From positions 1 through 64,000 of the forward strand of contig CAMZDW010000004.1 in NCBI GenBank assembly GCA_947305555.1: 64,000 bases of DNA, written 5' to 3'. The notes below the pieces were generated by a model that saw nothing but the letters and a program-made list of their open reading frames with translations, was not told where the DNA came from and searched no databases. Positions 42,299 through 52,500 of the stretch are shown piece by piece; the stretch's first letter is position 1; every line of letters starts with the position of its first letter. The position numbers and the translations under genes are program-made. This stretch comes from an uncultured Elusimicrobium sp. Its GTDB lineage: Bacteria; Elusimicrobiota; Elusimicrobia; Elusimicrobiales; Elusimicrobiaceae.

Positions 42299-45200
42299 AT
42301 GTCACACCACCGAAAAAAACCCGAAAATATTTATTCCAGTGCTTGTGTACAAGCCTTAGAGCAGGAATATTGTTCCAGCTGCAGTGCGGCTGTAGTGAGT
42401 TCTTGCTTTGTTTCCAGCCATGGTTTAGGGGCAAGGGTGGTGTCCCGCATTTACAACGGTGGCCGTCGTGCGGTGTACGTCGCTACGGTGGGAGCGATGC
42501 TTGTGCAAAATATGGTGCCGTATGCCTATGCGGATACAGATATTAGCTCAGGAACGTATACCTGGTTGGTAATAAGTGGGCAAACAGTTTCTGTCCACGC
42601 GAATGGAAGGACCTCGTACTCTATTGTTCAAGATGATGGCGTTGAGTTAATTTATGGTGGAGGGAAGGCTGGTGGAGGAACTGCTACATCTACCAGTGTA
42701 AACGATGGCGGACTTCAATGGGTTTCTTCCGGTGGAAAAGCTTTTTATACCGAAATCTTAACGGGAGGAATTCAGCAAGTAACTTCGAACGGAGTTGCTT
42801 CTAATACGCTCGTCGTGGCGGGAGGACAGCAGGAGGTATTTTCGGGCGGAGTTGCTTCTAATACGCACGTCGTGGCGGGAGGACGGCAGGAGGTATTTTC
42901 GGGCGGAGTAGCAAATAGTACAGTCCTTTCATCCGGGGGAGTTCTTTCGGTAGCATATGGAGGAAGAACTAGCAATGTTACTGTGTCGGGCGGCGGTATT
43001 CAGGTCGCAGTTTATAATAATGATAATAATACCTATATTTCCGGGAAATATGCATCCGGGACTGGGATGCTCCCATTCTCTTTAGGTGTCGGAAAAGCTA
43101 GTGGCTTTCATCTAGGCTCTGGTGGCGATTTGACAATTTATTCAGCAGCAAGTGCTACGTCTACAACAGTCCATAGTGGCGGAGTAGAAAATGTAAGAGG
43201 GGGATCCGCCAGGGACACCAGTGTTTTGAGTGGCGGTACTCAAAACGTGTATGATGGTGCAGTTGACGATGCAACTATTGATAAAGGCGGAATCCAACGA
43301 ATATCTGGAGGAACAGTCTCTAGCCCAATAGTAGGGGGAACCCAACAAGTTTTCGGAGGAACCGTGATCAACACGTACGTTTTAACTAGTGGCGTTCAAA
43401 ATATATCCAGTGGTACTGTAAATAGCACGTATGTTTACAGTGAGGGCGTTCAGGATGTAGCTGGGGGAGAGGTAAATGACACGTACGTTTTAACTAGTGG
43501 CGTTCAAAATGTATCCGGTGGTACGGTGAACCGTACAAATATTAAAAGTGGTGGAAAACAAACAATTTTTGGAGGGACTGTAAATAGCACGTATGTTTAC
43601 AGTGAGGGCGTTCAGGATGTAGCTGGGGGAGAGGTAAATGACACGTACGTTTTAACTAGTGGCGTTCAAAATGTATCCGGTGGTACGGTGAACCGTACAA
43701 ATATTAAAAGTGGTGGAAAACAAACAATTTTTGGAGGGACTGTAAATAGCACGTATGTTTACAGTGAGGGCGTTCAGGATGTAGCTGGGGGAGAGGTAAA
43801 TGACACGTACGTTTTAACTAGTGGCGTTCAAAATGTATCCGGTGGTACTGTAAATAGCGTGAATGTTTTCAGTGGGGGCGCTCAATCTGTGTTTGGAGGT
43901 ACCGTAGGCAACACTTCCCTTGAATTTGGTGCAACTCAAAAAGTGTTTAATGGTGAGGTAAACAGTACAATCCTTGCAAGTGGCGGCACGCAACATATCT
44001 CTGGAGGAACAGTCAATAACACTCAACTTACAGGAGCTCAATACATATCCGCAGGAAACGTAAATAGTACCATTATTTCATCAGGTGGCACGCAACATAT
44101 CTCTGGAGGAAATGCTAACCACACCTCGGTATATGGAGGAGGAACACAATATATTTCTTCAGGAGGGAGCGCTGTCAGCACAGTTTTGTTAGCTAATTCT
44201 AACGGTGGCGGTAGACAAAATGTCTATTCCGGTGGAAAAGCATATAATACGGTTATTAACAGCGGAACCAATCAAACAATTGGTAGCGGTGGTGCAGTTT
44301 ATTCCACTATCGTAAACCAAAGTGCCTACCAAATTGTAACAAATGGCGCTCTGGCCGTGAGTACAGATTTAGGGCCCAATGCATCTCAACATGTTAGATC
44401 AGGTGGAGTTGCTTCCGGTACGTTGGTAAATTCTTCGGGAGCTGTCCAAATTATCAGCTCGGGTGGGGTTGCTCAACAAGGGCAAATAGCCAATAGTGGA
44501 CAACAAAAAATATTAAGCGGAGCCGTCGCAAACAATGCTACTGTTAACAATGACGGGGTCCAGCATGTTTCTAACGGTGGAACGGCAAACTATACTTCTG
44601 TCAATTCCGGTGGAAAACAAATTGTTTCCAGCGGAGGTGTTGCAAGCGGTACACGCTTGATTTCCACCGGTTACCAAGAACTTAGGGCAGGCGCTTCCGG
44701 ATTTAATACTTCCTTGTATGCCGGCGGAAGTCAGCGCGTCAAGAAAGATGCTTTGGCTTCAGGGATTTATTTGTATACTGGCGGAGTTACGACCGTTGAA
44801 TCTGGAGCGACGGTACAAGATGTTTCCCTGTCTTCCGGCGGGGTTGTAGATTTATTATCAGGAGGCAATGCAAGTGGTGTTTCTGTTTACTCCGGTGCAG
44901 TATTAGACATAGGCAATGGCGCTACAGTCACTGATACCCATGTGAAATCAGGCGGACATCAGTGGGTATCTTCCGGAGGGGTTGCCTCTTCTACTCAAAT
45001 TGAAAATGGCGGTACTCAACAAATATTCTCCAGTGGGCTTGCGACCGATACCACAATTAGCAGTGCTGGTTATCAGGGCATTTTCTCGGGTGCATTGGCT
45101 TCTAACACGACTATTTTATCCAGCGGCGCACAGCGTATTTATGAAGGAGGGAGCGCGCTCTCTACCCATGTTTATGATCAGGCAGTCCAGCATATTTCCA

Positions 45201-48200
45201 GCGGTGGAACGGCCACCAGCACAACGGTTTTCGGCGGTGGTTTACAAACAGTATCTGCCGGGGGAACGGCCCGATTAGCCACTTTGACTTCCGGCGCCAG
45301 GCAGGAAATTTTATCCGGTGCAACTGCCAGTGGAACTATCGTTCAATCGGGAGCACAGCAAGTTGTTTCTGTCGGCGGTAGTGCGCTGAATATTACGCAA
45401 CAAAGCGGTGCTGCTGTTTACGCAAACGTGTACGGAGATGATACAGCTACTAAAATAACGGGTACCAATCAGAATGGAAGCAGTTTCTCTTTATCTTCCG
45501 GGAAGGCATCTAATTTTGTATTAAACAGCGGTGTGACGCAAATTGTTTCTAACGGCGGTGTGGCAAATGCTACGGAAATTCGTTCCGGTGCCAAACAAAC
45601 CTTAGCGGCCGGAAATGCAACTTCTGCGAATCAGACTGTTGTTTACGAAGGTGGCGTGCAAGCCATTGAAGAAAACGGGGTGGCTACAAGCACCAGCGTT
45701 TCCGGCGGATTGCAAACCGTTTCCAACGGAGGAACTGCCCAAAGTGCTACCTTATTTCAATCCGGCGTTCAAGAAATTCTTTCGGGCGGTCTTGCAAACA
45801 GAACGACTATTTCTGCCGGTGGTTCGCAATCTCTGGCTGGTGGGGCAATTGCGACGTCTGCCCAAATAACCTCTGGCGGAATACAAGAAGTCAAAGATGG
45901 CGGTCAAGCTTCTGCAACAACCGTTAGCGCCGGGGGAACTCAAATTGTTTCTTCCGGTGGAAGAGCCTATGGTGTAGTACAAAAAGAAAATGGAAATATA
46001 CAAGTAACGGTAGTCGCTAAAGAAGATACCGTTGTTTCCGGTACTAATGCAAAAGGGAAGGCTTTCTCTCTCTCCAATGGCGTAGCAGAGAATTTTATTG
46101 TCTATGCAGGTGGTAGCCAAGTAGTATTTTCAGGCGGGGTGGCAAACAATACGATTGTTTCTTCCGGCGGAACTCAAATTCTACTTTCCGGGACGAAAGG
46201 AGCTACCGCAAATAGTGCAATTATTGAAAATGGCGGTTTGCAAATTATCGAAGATAAAGGAATCGCTAACAATACGGTCATCAATGGTGGCGGTAGTCAG
46301 CATGTATTATCCGGTGGAACGGCAAATAGTACAACGATTAAATCGAACGGGGTACAGCAAGTTGAATCCGGCGGTATGGCTAATTCTACCGTGATTAGAG
46401 CCGGTGGTTCTCAAATAGTAGCTAATGGCGGTATTGTGGATGGAGCTACGGTATTTAATTCGGGCTCTCAGATCGTTTCTTCCGGCGGGATTTTAAGCAA
46501 TACAATGATTAATTCTGGTGGTTCCGTATTCGTGGAAGCCGGTGGAACGGCCCAGGATATTATTATTAATTCTGGGGGACTTGAAGCCATCACTTCCGAT
46601 GGTTTGGCACAACGGACTTCCATTTTGGCATCAGGTTCCCAAGTAATCTCTTCCGGTGGATTGGCGAGTGAAACTACCATTTCCTCTGGTACCCAGCAAA
46701 TTAAAAATGGCGGTGTAGCTGTTACTACACTCATGAGCCAAGGTGGAATTCAACGGGTGGAATCTGGTGGATTTGCCAGTGATACAACCGTGCTCGCCTC
46801 TGCATCCCAAACGATTTTAGCTAATGGGTCAGCTGCACAAACCACTCTTTCTGGAGGAAGCCAAATTGTAGAAGGTAACGTCGATGATACAACCATAGTA
46901 AACGGTGGAACCCAGCACGTACGAAATAGCGGAGTTGCTAGCAATACTAAGGTAGTGGAAGGCACCCAAGTTATTTCTACAGGGGGAGGCGCTGCCGATA
47001 CAACCGTATATGCCAAAGGTTCCCAAATAATTAGTACGGGAGGAGTTACCTTTAACACGGTGGTTTCCGGAGGAACTCAGAATGTTCAAGGAATTGCAGG
47101 GGTTACAACCATAGTTTCCGGCGGGACCCAAAATGTATCGCAAGGCGGAGTTTCTCAATCTCCTACAGTTTCGAAGGCTACTTTGAACGTATCGAGCGGG
47201 GGGCAAGTAACAGATGCAACTTTACATAATGCCACACTCAATCTTCAACAGGGCGGAACTGTGCGTGCTTTAAACGCGGTATTAGGGACTATCAACGTAA
47301 CCGGAAATGGTGTAATGAATAAGGATATTCAACTGACAAACACAACGGTCAATATGAAACATACCACCGGGGTTCATACGTTGAGAATAGAAAAGTTGAC
47401 TGCTCAAGATTCCATATTTAATATGAATGTGGATCTAAAGGCACAGACAGCAGATAAGCTGAATATTACCAGCTCGTATACGGGAAATGCCCAACTTAAG
47501 TTAACTAATATCGCCAATGAAGCAAAAGAAACGTCAGACGATGGAATTCAGCTCGTGGCGTTTGGAAGCAGTGCAAGCGTCAATGGGTCGTTTACACTTC
47601 CCGGTGGAAAATGGGATCAAGGTGGATATGTGTATCGCTTGGTACAAGGTACTGAGGAAGGGGAAGGACAGGATTACTACTTACGTAGCACACGTGAATT
47701 ATCAGACGTATTTAAAACAATCCTCAATGTGCCTGTGATGAATGTGATGATAGCTCAAACGGGAATGAATTCGCTCCAAAAACGTTTGGGGGATTTGCGT
47801 GCCATGGATAATCAAAATAAAAAGCAAGGTATCTGGGCACGGAGCTATTACAAGGACATGACAGTAAAAGATCTGGCTAAAACCGACTTGAATTTGTTCG
47901 GTGCTGAAGCCGGATATGACTGGCTGTTCAGAGCAGACGAGCCAACCAAATTATATGCAGGGGTTTTGGTGGGTTTCTTGAAAGCTACTTCTATCAAAAC
48001 GGAAAATAATCAAGGAATGTACGATAAAGGAGATGGTATCGCTCCAACCGTAGGTGTTTACGCTACATTGGATAATGAAGACGGTTGGTTTGTCGACTTG
48101 GCCGCACGTAATTTTTGGAGTAAATTGGATATGAAAAATTACGCCAGCGATGGAACGGAACTAGCTTATTCACCTAAACGAAATGTACTTGCCTTGAGTG

Positions 48201-49018
48201 TAGAAGGTGGAAAAAATTATATTCAGGAGCAAGCACGAAACCGTTTCGTGCGAATTGAGCCAAAAGCAGAACTTTCCTATATGAATGCTGCTTCGGCCAC
48301 AACGTCCGTTTCCAATGCGGGCAAGATTGATTACAGTGCCGCGAACTATCTCAACCTGAAGGGCGCTGTATTGCTTTCGTATAATACAATTCGTGACAAT
48401 GGGTTGTTGTTAGAACCGTTGTTGGAATTGTCGGTACGTTATGAATTCTTAGGGACCGACGAAGTTTCCTACGGCGGGGCCAATGCCAAGAGTAATTTGC
48501 GTGGCGCAACTGCTGAAATTGATGCTGGGCTAAATATGCAACTAACTAAAAACTTGTACTGGTACGCATTAGGAAGCTACGAAGCCAGTGAAAAAGTTAA
48601 AGGTTGGGGCGTCCAAGCCGGAATTCGTTACACATTTGGCAAAGAAAGAAAAGACACTTGGGAGTTGCAAGCAGAACGGAAGCAACAGGCCCAACAGAAG
48701 CAGGAACAAGAACGTGCGGAAATTATGAAAAAAGCGCTTCAAAAGCAAGCTGCCTTAGAAAGAGAACAAGCGGCAGCTTTGCAGAAAGAAAATGAAGAGC
48801 GCCAAGCTGCGGCTGCCAAGGCCGCACAAAAAGCCGCCGCACAAGAGAAGGCAACTGCTTCGCAAGAAAGTATTTCCAAGCCGGTGGTATCACAACAAAT
48901 TGCTCCCACAAATACAGCAAGCCTACCGGACCAATTGGAAGTCTATAAAAAGCCGACAAATAAAGACTATTCTTTTATGCAATCGATAGAAAAACGATGG
49001 ATAGAAGAACAGAAATAA
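42299..49018 (+). CDS. Giant AIDA-type autotransporter adhesin with post-barrel coiled-coil tail
   Basis: 2239 residues. Residues 1-78 form a long signal region: a Cys-containing n-region (C16, C25, C28, C36) and a hydrophobic core before VPYAYA. The passenger (~79-1780) is a stack of ~18-19-residue repeats with the pattern SGGxQxVxSGGxAxxT, the substrate type of BAHT enzymes, expected to form a beta-helix on the cell surface. The autotransporter barrel spans ~1840-2113 (GIWARSYYKD to GWGVQAGIRYTF). A further ~126 residues rich in Gln, Glu, Lys and Ala follow, which is unusual. AGGAGG precedes the start, and a terminator follows the stop. Confidence 0.93.
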   Translation: MSHHRKKPENIYSSACVQALEQEYCSSCSAAVVSSCFVSSHGLGARVVSRIYNGGRRAVYVATVGAMLVQNMVPYAYADTDISSGTYTWLVISGQTVSVHANGRTSYSIVQDDGVELIYGGGKAGGGTATSTSVNDGGLQWVSSGGKAFYTEILTGGIQQVTSNGVASNTLVVAGGQQEVFSGGVASNTHVVAGGRQEVFSGGVANSTVLSSGGVLSVAYGGRTSNVTVSGGGIQVAVYNNDNNTYISGKYASGTGMLPFSLGVGKASGFHLGSGGDLTIYSAASATSTTVHSGGVENVRGGSARDTSVLSGGTQNVYDGAVDDATIDKGGIQRISGGTVSSPIVGGTQQVFGGTVINTYVLTSGVQNISSGTVNSTYVYSEGVQDVAGGEVNDTYVLTSGVQNVSGGTVNRTNIKSGGKQTIFGGTVNSTYVYSEGVQDVAGGEVNDTYVLTSGVQNVSGGTVNRTNIKSGGKQTIFGGTVNSTYVYSEGVQDVAGGEVNDTYVLTSGVQNVSGGTVNSVNVFSGGAQSVFGGTVGNTSLEFGATQKVFNGEVNSTILASGGTQHISGGTVNNTQLTGAQYISAGNVNSTIISSGGTQHISGGNANHTSVYGGGTQYISSGGSAVSTVLLANSNGGGRQNVYSGGKAYNTVINSGTNQTIGSGGAVYSTIVNQSAYQIVTNGALAVSTDLGPNASQHVRSGGVASGTLVNSSGAVQIISSGGVAQQGQIANSGQQKILSGAVANNATVNNDGVQHVSNGGTANYTSVNSGGKQIVSSGGVASGTRLISTGYQELRAGASGFNTSLYAGGSQRVKKDALASGIYLYTGGVTTVESGATVQDVSLSSGGVVDLLSGGNASGVSVYSGAVLDIGNGATVTDTHVKSGGHQWVSSGGVASSTQIENGGTQQIFSSGLATDTTISSAGYQGIFSGALASNTTILSSGAQRIYEGGSALSTHVYDQAVQHISSGGTATSTTVFGGGLQTVSAGGTARLATLTSGARQEILSGATASGTIVQSGAQQVVSVGGSALNITQQSGAAVYANVYGDDTATKITGTNQNGSSFSLSSGKASNFVLNSGVTQIVSNGGVANATEIRSGAKQTLAAGNATSANQTVVYEGGVQAIEENGVATSTSVSGGLQTVSNGGTAQSATLFQSGVQEILSGGLANRTTISAGGSQSLAGGAIATSAQITSGGIQEVKDGGQASATTVSAGGTQIVSSGGRAYGVVQKENGNIQVTVVAKEDTVVSGTNAKGKAFSLSNGVAENFIVYAGGSQVVFSGGVANNTIVSSGGTQILLSGTKGATANSAIIENGGLQIIEDKGIANNTVINGGGSQHVLSGGTANSTTIKSNGVQQVESGGMANSTVIRAGGSQIVANGGIVDGATVFNSGSQIVSSGGILSNTMINSGGSVFVEAGGTAQDIIINSGGLEAITSDGLAQRTSILASGSQVISSGGLASETTISSGTQQIKNGGVAVTTLMSQGGIQRVESGGFASDTTVLASASQTILANGSAAQTTLSGGSQIVEGNVDDTTIVNGGTQHVRNSGVASNTKVVEGTQVISTGGGAADTTVYAKGSQIISTGGVTFNTVVSGGTQNVQGIAGVTTIVSGGTQNVSQGGVSQSPTVSKATLNVSSGGQVTDATLHNATLNLQQGGTVRALNAVLGTINVTGNGVMNKDIQLTNTTVNMKHTTGVHTLRIEKLTAQDSIFNMNVDLKAQTADKLNITSSYTGNAQLKLTNIANEAKETSDDGIQLVAFGSSASVNGSFTLPGGKWDQGGYVYRLVQGTEEGEGQDYYLRSTRELSDVFKTILNVPVMNVMIAQTGMNSLQKRLGDLRAMDNQNKKQGIWARSYYKDMTVKDLAKTDLNLFGAEAGYDWLFRADEPTKLYAGVLVGFLKATSIKTENNQGMYDKGDGIAPTVGVYATLDNEDGWFVDLAARNFWSKLDMKNYASDGTELAYSPKRNVLALSVEGGKNYIQEQARNRFVRIEPKAELSYMNAASATTSVSNAGKIDYSAANYLNLKGAVLLSYNTIRDNGLLLEPLLELSVRYEFLGTDEVSYGGANAKSNLRGATAEIDAGLNMQLTKNLYWYALGSYEASEKVKGWGVQAGIRYTFGKERKDTWELQAERKQQAQQKQEQERAEIMKKALQKQAALEREQAAALQKENEERQAAAAKAAQKAAAQEKATASQESISKPVVSQQIAPTNTASLPDQLEVYKKPTNKDYSFMQSIEKRWIEEQK
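42791..42904 (+). repeat. Two tandem 57-bp repeats in the passenger-coding region
   Basis: 42791-42847 and 42848-42904 differ at only two bases. Each encodes one 19-residue strand-loop-strand unit (GVASNTxVVAGGxQEVFSG). Confidence 0.9.
43424..43855 (+). repeat. Perfect 162-bp tandem repeat in the passenger-coding region
   Basis: Two complete identical copies (43424-43585, 43586-43747) and a third that runs identically for about two thirds of its length (43748-~43855). Each copy encodes 54 residues, three 18-residue units. Absence of mismatches implies recent slippage or unequal recombination, in frame because 162 is a multiple of three. Confidence 0.95.
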
Positions 49019-49024
49019 ATCTAA

Positions 49025-49051
49025 AATATCCCGTAAATTCTACGGGATATT
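49025..49051 (+). terminator. Rho-independent terminator after the autotransporter
   Basis: Perfect 11-bp stem AATATCCCGTA/TACGGGATATT with a 5-base loop and a following T-run. Confidence 0.9.
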
Positions 49052-49071
49052 TTTTGTTTTTAAGCTTATAA

Positions 49072-49100
49072 TTGACAAAGAAATAATTTATTAGTAAACT
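49072..49100 (+). promoter_or_regulatory. Near-consensus promoter of the MarR-led lipid cluster (leaderless)
   Basis: Perfect TTGACA (49072-49077), exactly 17 bases, TAAACT (49095-49100), then 6 bases and ATG 49107. This is the clearest leaderless arrangement in the window. The regulator's own binding site could overlap it; the AT-rich spacer AATAATTTATTAG is partly palindromic. Confidence 0.8.
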
Positions 49101-49106
49101 ATTTAT

Positions 49107-49595
49107 ATGAAAACTTTTAATTCTTCTTTAAGTCGTTATGGTATTGATCCGGCCAAGGGCCGCACCTATGAAAATATTACTTACGTGCTGGCCTTAATCT
49201 ACAACCTGTTGCAAGCAAAAATTGAAAACTATTTGGCCCCGTATGATTTATCGGCTGTACAATTAAACGTATTAATGCTAGCAGCCTATCAAAATGAGGG
49301 AAAAGGGCTTAACCAAGTAGAATTGTCTAAACGCTTGATTGCTTCTGCCAGCAATATTACAAAACTGGTAGAAAAGTCCGTGAAAACAGGGCTAATTTCC
49401 AGAAAAACAAACCCGAAAAATCGTCGTGAAAATATTATTTGTATTACTAAGAAAGGGCAAGCCCTTATTGATAAAGTATGGCCCGGGTATGACCGGCTGG
49501 TTGCCACACTGACCGAGAAAATTCCAGCTGCTCAACGTGGCCGCATAGAACCCATTTTAAATAACTGGTTACAAGTTTTACAAGAGGAGAAATAG
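49107..49595 (+). CDS. MarR-family transcriptional regulator
   Basis: 162 residues. The winged-helix core is ALIYNLLQAKIENYLAPYDL, then LNQVELSKRLIASASNITKL (recognition region) and the wing ISRKTNPKNRRENIICITKKG. MarR proteins are dimeric repressors that release DNA on binding small, often aromatic or lipid-like, ligands. It is the first gene of the cluster, with one base before the next gene, so autoregulation together with the whole cluster is likely (inference). Confidence 0.9.
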   Translation: MKTFNSSLSRYGIDPAKGRTYENITYVLALIYNLLQAKIENYLAPYDLSAVQLNVLMLAAYQNEGKGLNQVELSKRLIASASNITKLVEKSVKTGLISRKTNPKNRRENIICITKKGQALIDKVWPGYDRLVATLTEKIPAAQRGRIEPILNNWLQVLQEEK

Positions 49596-49596
49596 T

Positions 49597-52500
49597 ATGC
49601 TATCGTTATTCAAAACTTTCTTCAATCGTGCTTTTTTATCTTTATTTTGTACCCAATATTTAGGATCTTTTAATGATAATTTTTTCCGTACCGCGTTAGT
49701 TACCTTTATTACCTATAAGGTAACCACCCTGTCCCAGACGGAGAAATCGGTTATTGTGGCCCTGGCGTTATCCTGTTTTATGTTGCCGTTCTTTTTATTC
49801 TCGGCACTGGCCGGGGAGCTAGCTGATAAAGTACGTAAAGACCGCTTGATTCAGGCTACTAAAATACTAGAACTTGTTATTGTTATACTAGCCGGAATCG
49901 GTTTCTTAACTACGAATATCTATCTATTACTTTTCGTTCTCTTTTTGATGGGAACTCAATCTGCTTTTTTTGGTCCGGTCAAATACAGTATCTTACCTGA
50001 AATATTGCCTAAACAACAATTAATTGCCGGTAACGGTATTATTGAGGCGGGCACTTATGGTTCTATCCTGCAGGGAACTATCTTCGGTGGACTTCTCGTT
50101 ACAGTATCACACTTGAAAGTATGGAAATTTTCTTTTCCGGTCAATGAATTTTTCATACCGTGCATTATTTTGGGCATTGCTTTGTTGGGTCTACTGGCTA
50201 GTTTATTGATTCCACCCCAAAAACCTTCTAATCCGAGCTTGACGATAGATAAAAACTTCATTAGAAGTACATGGAAAAATATGTCATTCGCTAAGCAAAA
50301 CCATGATATTTTCCTGTGCATCTTGGGGATTTCTTGGTTTTGGATGTTAGGAACGGCGATGTTGGCCCAAATTCCATCTTTAGCTTCTACCGTACTAAAT
50401 GGTTCGCCAAGTTTGTTAACTTTCTTACTCACGTTATTTTCCTGCGGTATTGGATTAGGAGCCTTGCTCTGCCAATTTCTAGTAAGGGGGGAAATTACCA
50501 GCAAATATGTCCCGGTCAGTGCGTTAATTATGACGATATTCCTGGCTGATTTTGTTTGTGCTACTTCCGGATATATTCCTTCAATAAACCCTATAGATTG
50601 TCTCGACTTCTTAAGGACATTTGCCGGTAAACGCATTACTGTAGATTTGTTAGGATTTGCCGTGTGCGGTGGTTTATATATCGTACCGCTCAATGCTATG
50701 TTGCAATCGCTGGCCACGGATGAAGTTCGTTCTCGTGTAATAGCTACTAACAACATTATTAATTCCTTATTCATGGTATTGGGCAGTGGATTTTGTGGGT
50801 TGTTACTGGCTCTTAAGTTCACTATTCCCTTTATCTTTGGCGTAATTGCCTTTTTAAATGCACTGGCAGCCATTTACATTTGCGGTTTATTACCGCATCA
50901 TATTATCCGTATGATTTTAACACACGTGCTCAATATCATTTACGGAGTTAAGGTCAAAGGCATTGAACATTGGAAAAATCTAGAAGGAAATGCCGTCATT
51001 GTGGCGAATCACACTTCGTTTTTGGATGCTGTATTGTTGTGGGTATATTTGCCAGGCCGTTTATACTTTGCTATTGATACCTACGTCAGCCGTAAATGGT
51101 GGGTAAGGCCGTTTTTGCACCTGGTAAAATATTTCCCCATTGATCCTACTAATCCAATGGCTGTAAAGTCTATTATTGAGGAAGTAAAAAGCGGCAAACG
51201 GGTGGTTATTTTCCCCGAAGGTCGTATTACAATGACAGGGGGGTTGATGAAAATCTATCCCGGTCCTGCTATGATTGCGGACAAAAGTAATGCACAACTC
51301 TTGCCTGTTTATTTGGAAGGAAGCCAATATTCTTTATTTTCCAGGTTTGGTACTCAGTTAAAAACGCGTCCACAAAGCAAAATCACTATTACCGTGCAAG
51401 TGCCTCGGAAAATAGAGATAGATGAAACTATAAAAGGGAAGGAGCGCCGCTTGGCCGCTTCCCGGGCGTTGTATGACTTGATGGTAAATATGAAGTACGA
51501 TGCCGGGAATATCCAAGAGACATTATTTGATTCGCTCTTAGACGCAGTAGAACTGGTAGGCCGGAAGAAACGAATTATAGATGATGTAACCCGTAAATCC
51601 TTAACCTACGGACGATTTTTAATGGCCATATTTATCATAGGCAAACAAATCGCCAAACGTCAAAAACAAGGCGATTTTGTGGGGCTGCTTTTGCCTAATA
51701 TGACGGCTAGCGTGGTTACTTTTTTTGGAATGAGAGCATTTAATATTACGCCTTGCATGCTCAACTTTTCGACGGGGGTAAAAAACATGCTTGCTTGTTG
51801 TAAAGCCGCCAAAATTTCTACGGTATACACTTCCAAAGCCTTTTTGGAACAGGGCGGGCTTTTAGAAACGGCAGCCGCGCTAAAGCAGTCCGGCCTTAAT
51901 TTAGTATATTTGGAAGACCTAAAAGAGCAAATTACAACTTGGGATAAATTATTGGGCTGGACGGTTTCTCACTTTCCCCGTTGCTATTATAAACGGGTAC
52001 GTGGCAATGTATCGCCGAAAGATCCTGCTGTTATATTATTTACATCAGGCAGTGAAGGCACTCCTAAAGGAGTTGTGCTTAGTCACGAAAATATTCAGGC
52101 AAATCGTTTGCAACTACTCAGTGTATTGGATTTGGGCGTGAAAGATCGTATGTTTAATGCTATGCCGATTTTCCACTCTTTTGGATTAGTCGCCGGCACT
52201 TTACTACCGCTTTTATGTGGGGTACCGGTATTTTTCTATCCATCACCTCTTCATTACCGCATAGTTCCAGAATTGATTTATGATCGGAATGCTACCATTA
52301 TTTTTGGTACGGATACCTTCTTTAATGGGTATGCAAAAATGGCCCATCCGTATGATTTTTACTCTGTACGTTTAGCTGTGGTTGGAGCGGAAAAACTGAA
52401 AGAGGAAACCATTCGTAAATATTATGACCAATTTGGTCTGCGCATCATGGAAGGTTACGGAGCCACTGAAACTTCACCGGTGATGGCAGTAAATACCCCG

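Noticed and set aside
43424-43855. Regular repeats that might be taken for a CRISPR array
   Set aside because: The units are contiguous 162-bp in-frame coding copies without unique spacers.
46468-47206. Minus-strand open frames opposite the autotransporter repeats
   Set aside because: They mirror the periodic Gly/Ser/Thr repeat codons on the coding strand and have no ribosome sites; they are shadows of the real gene.
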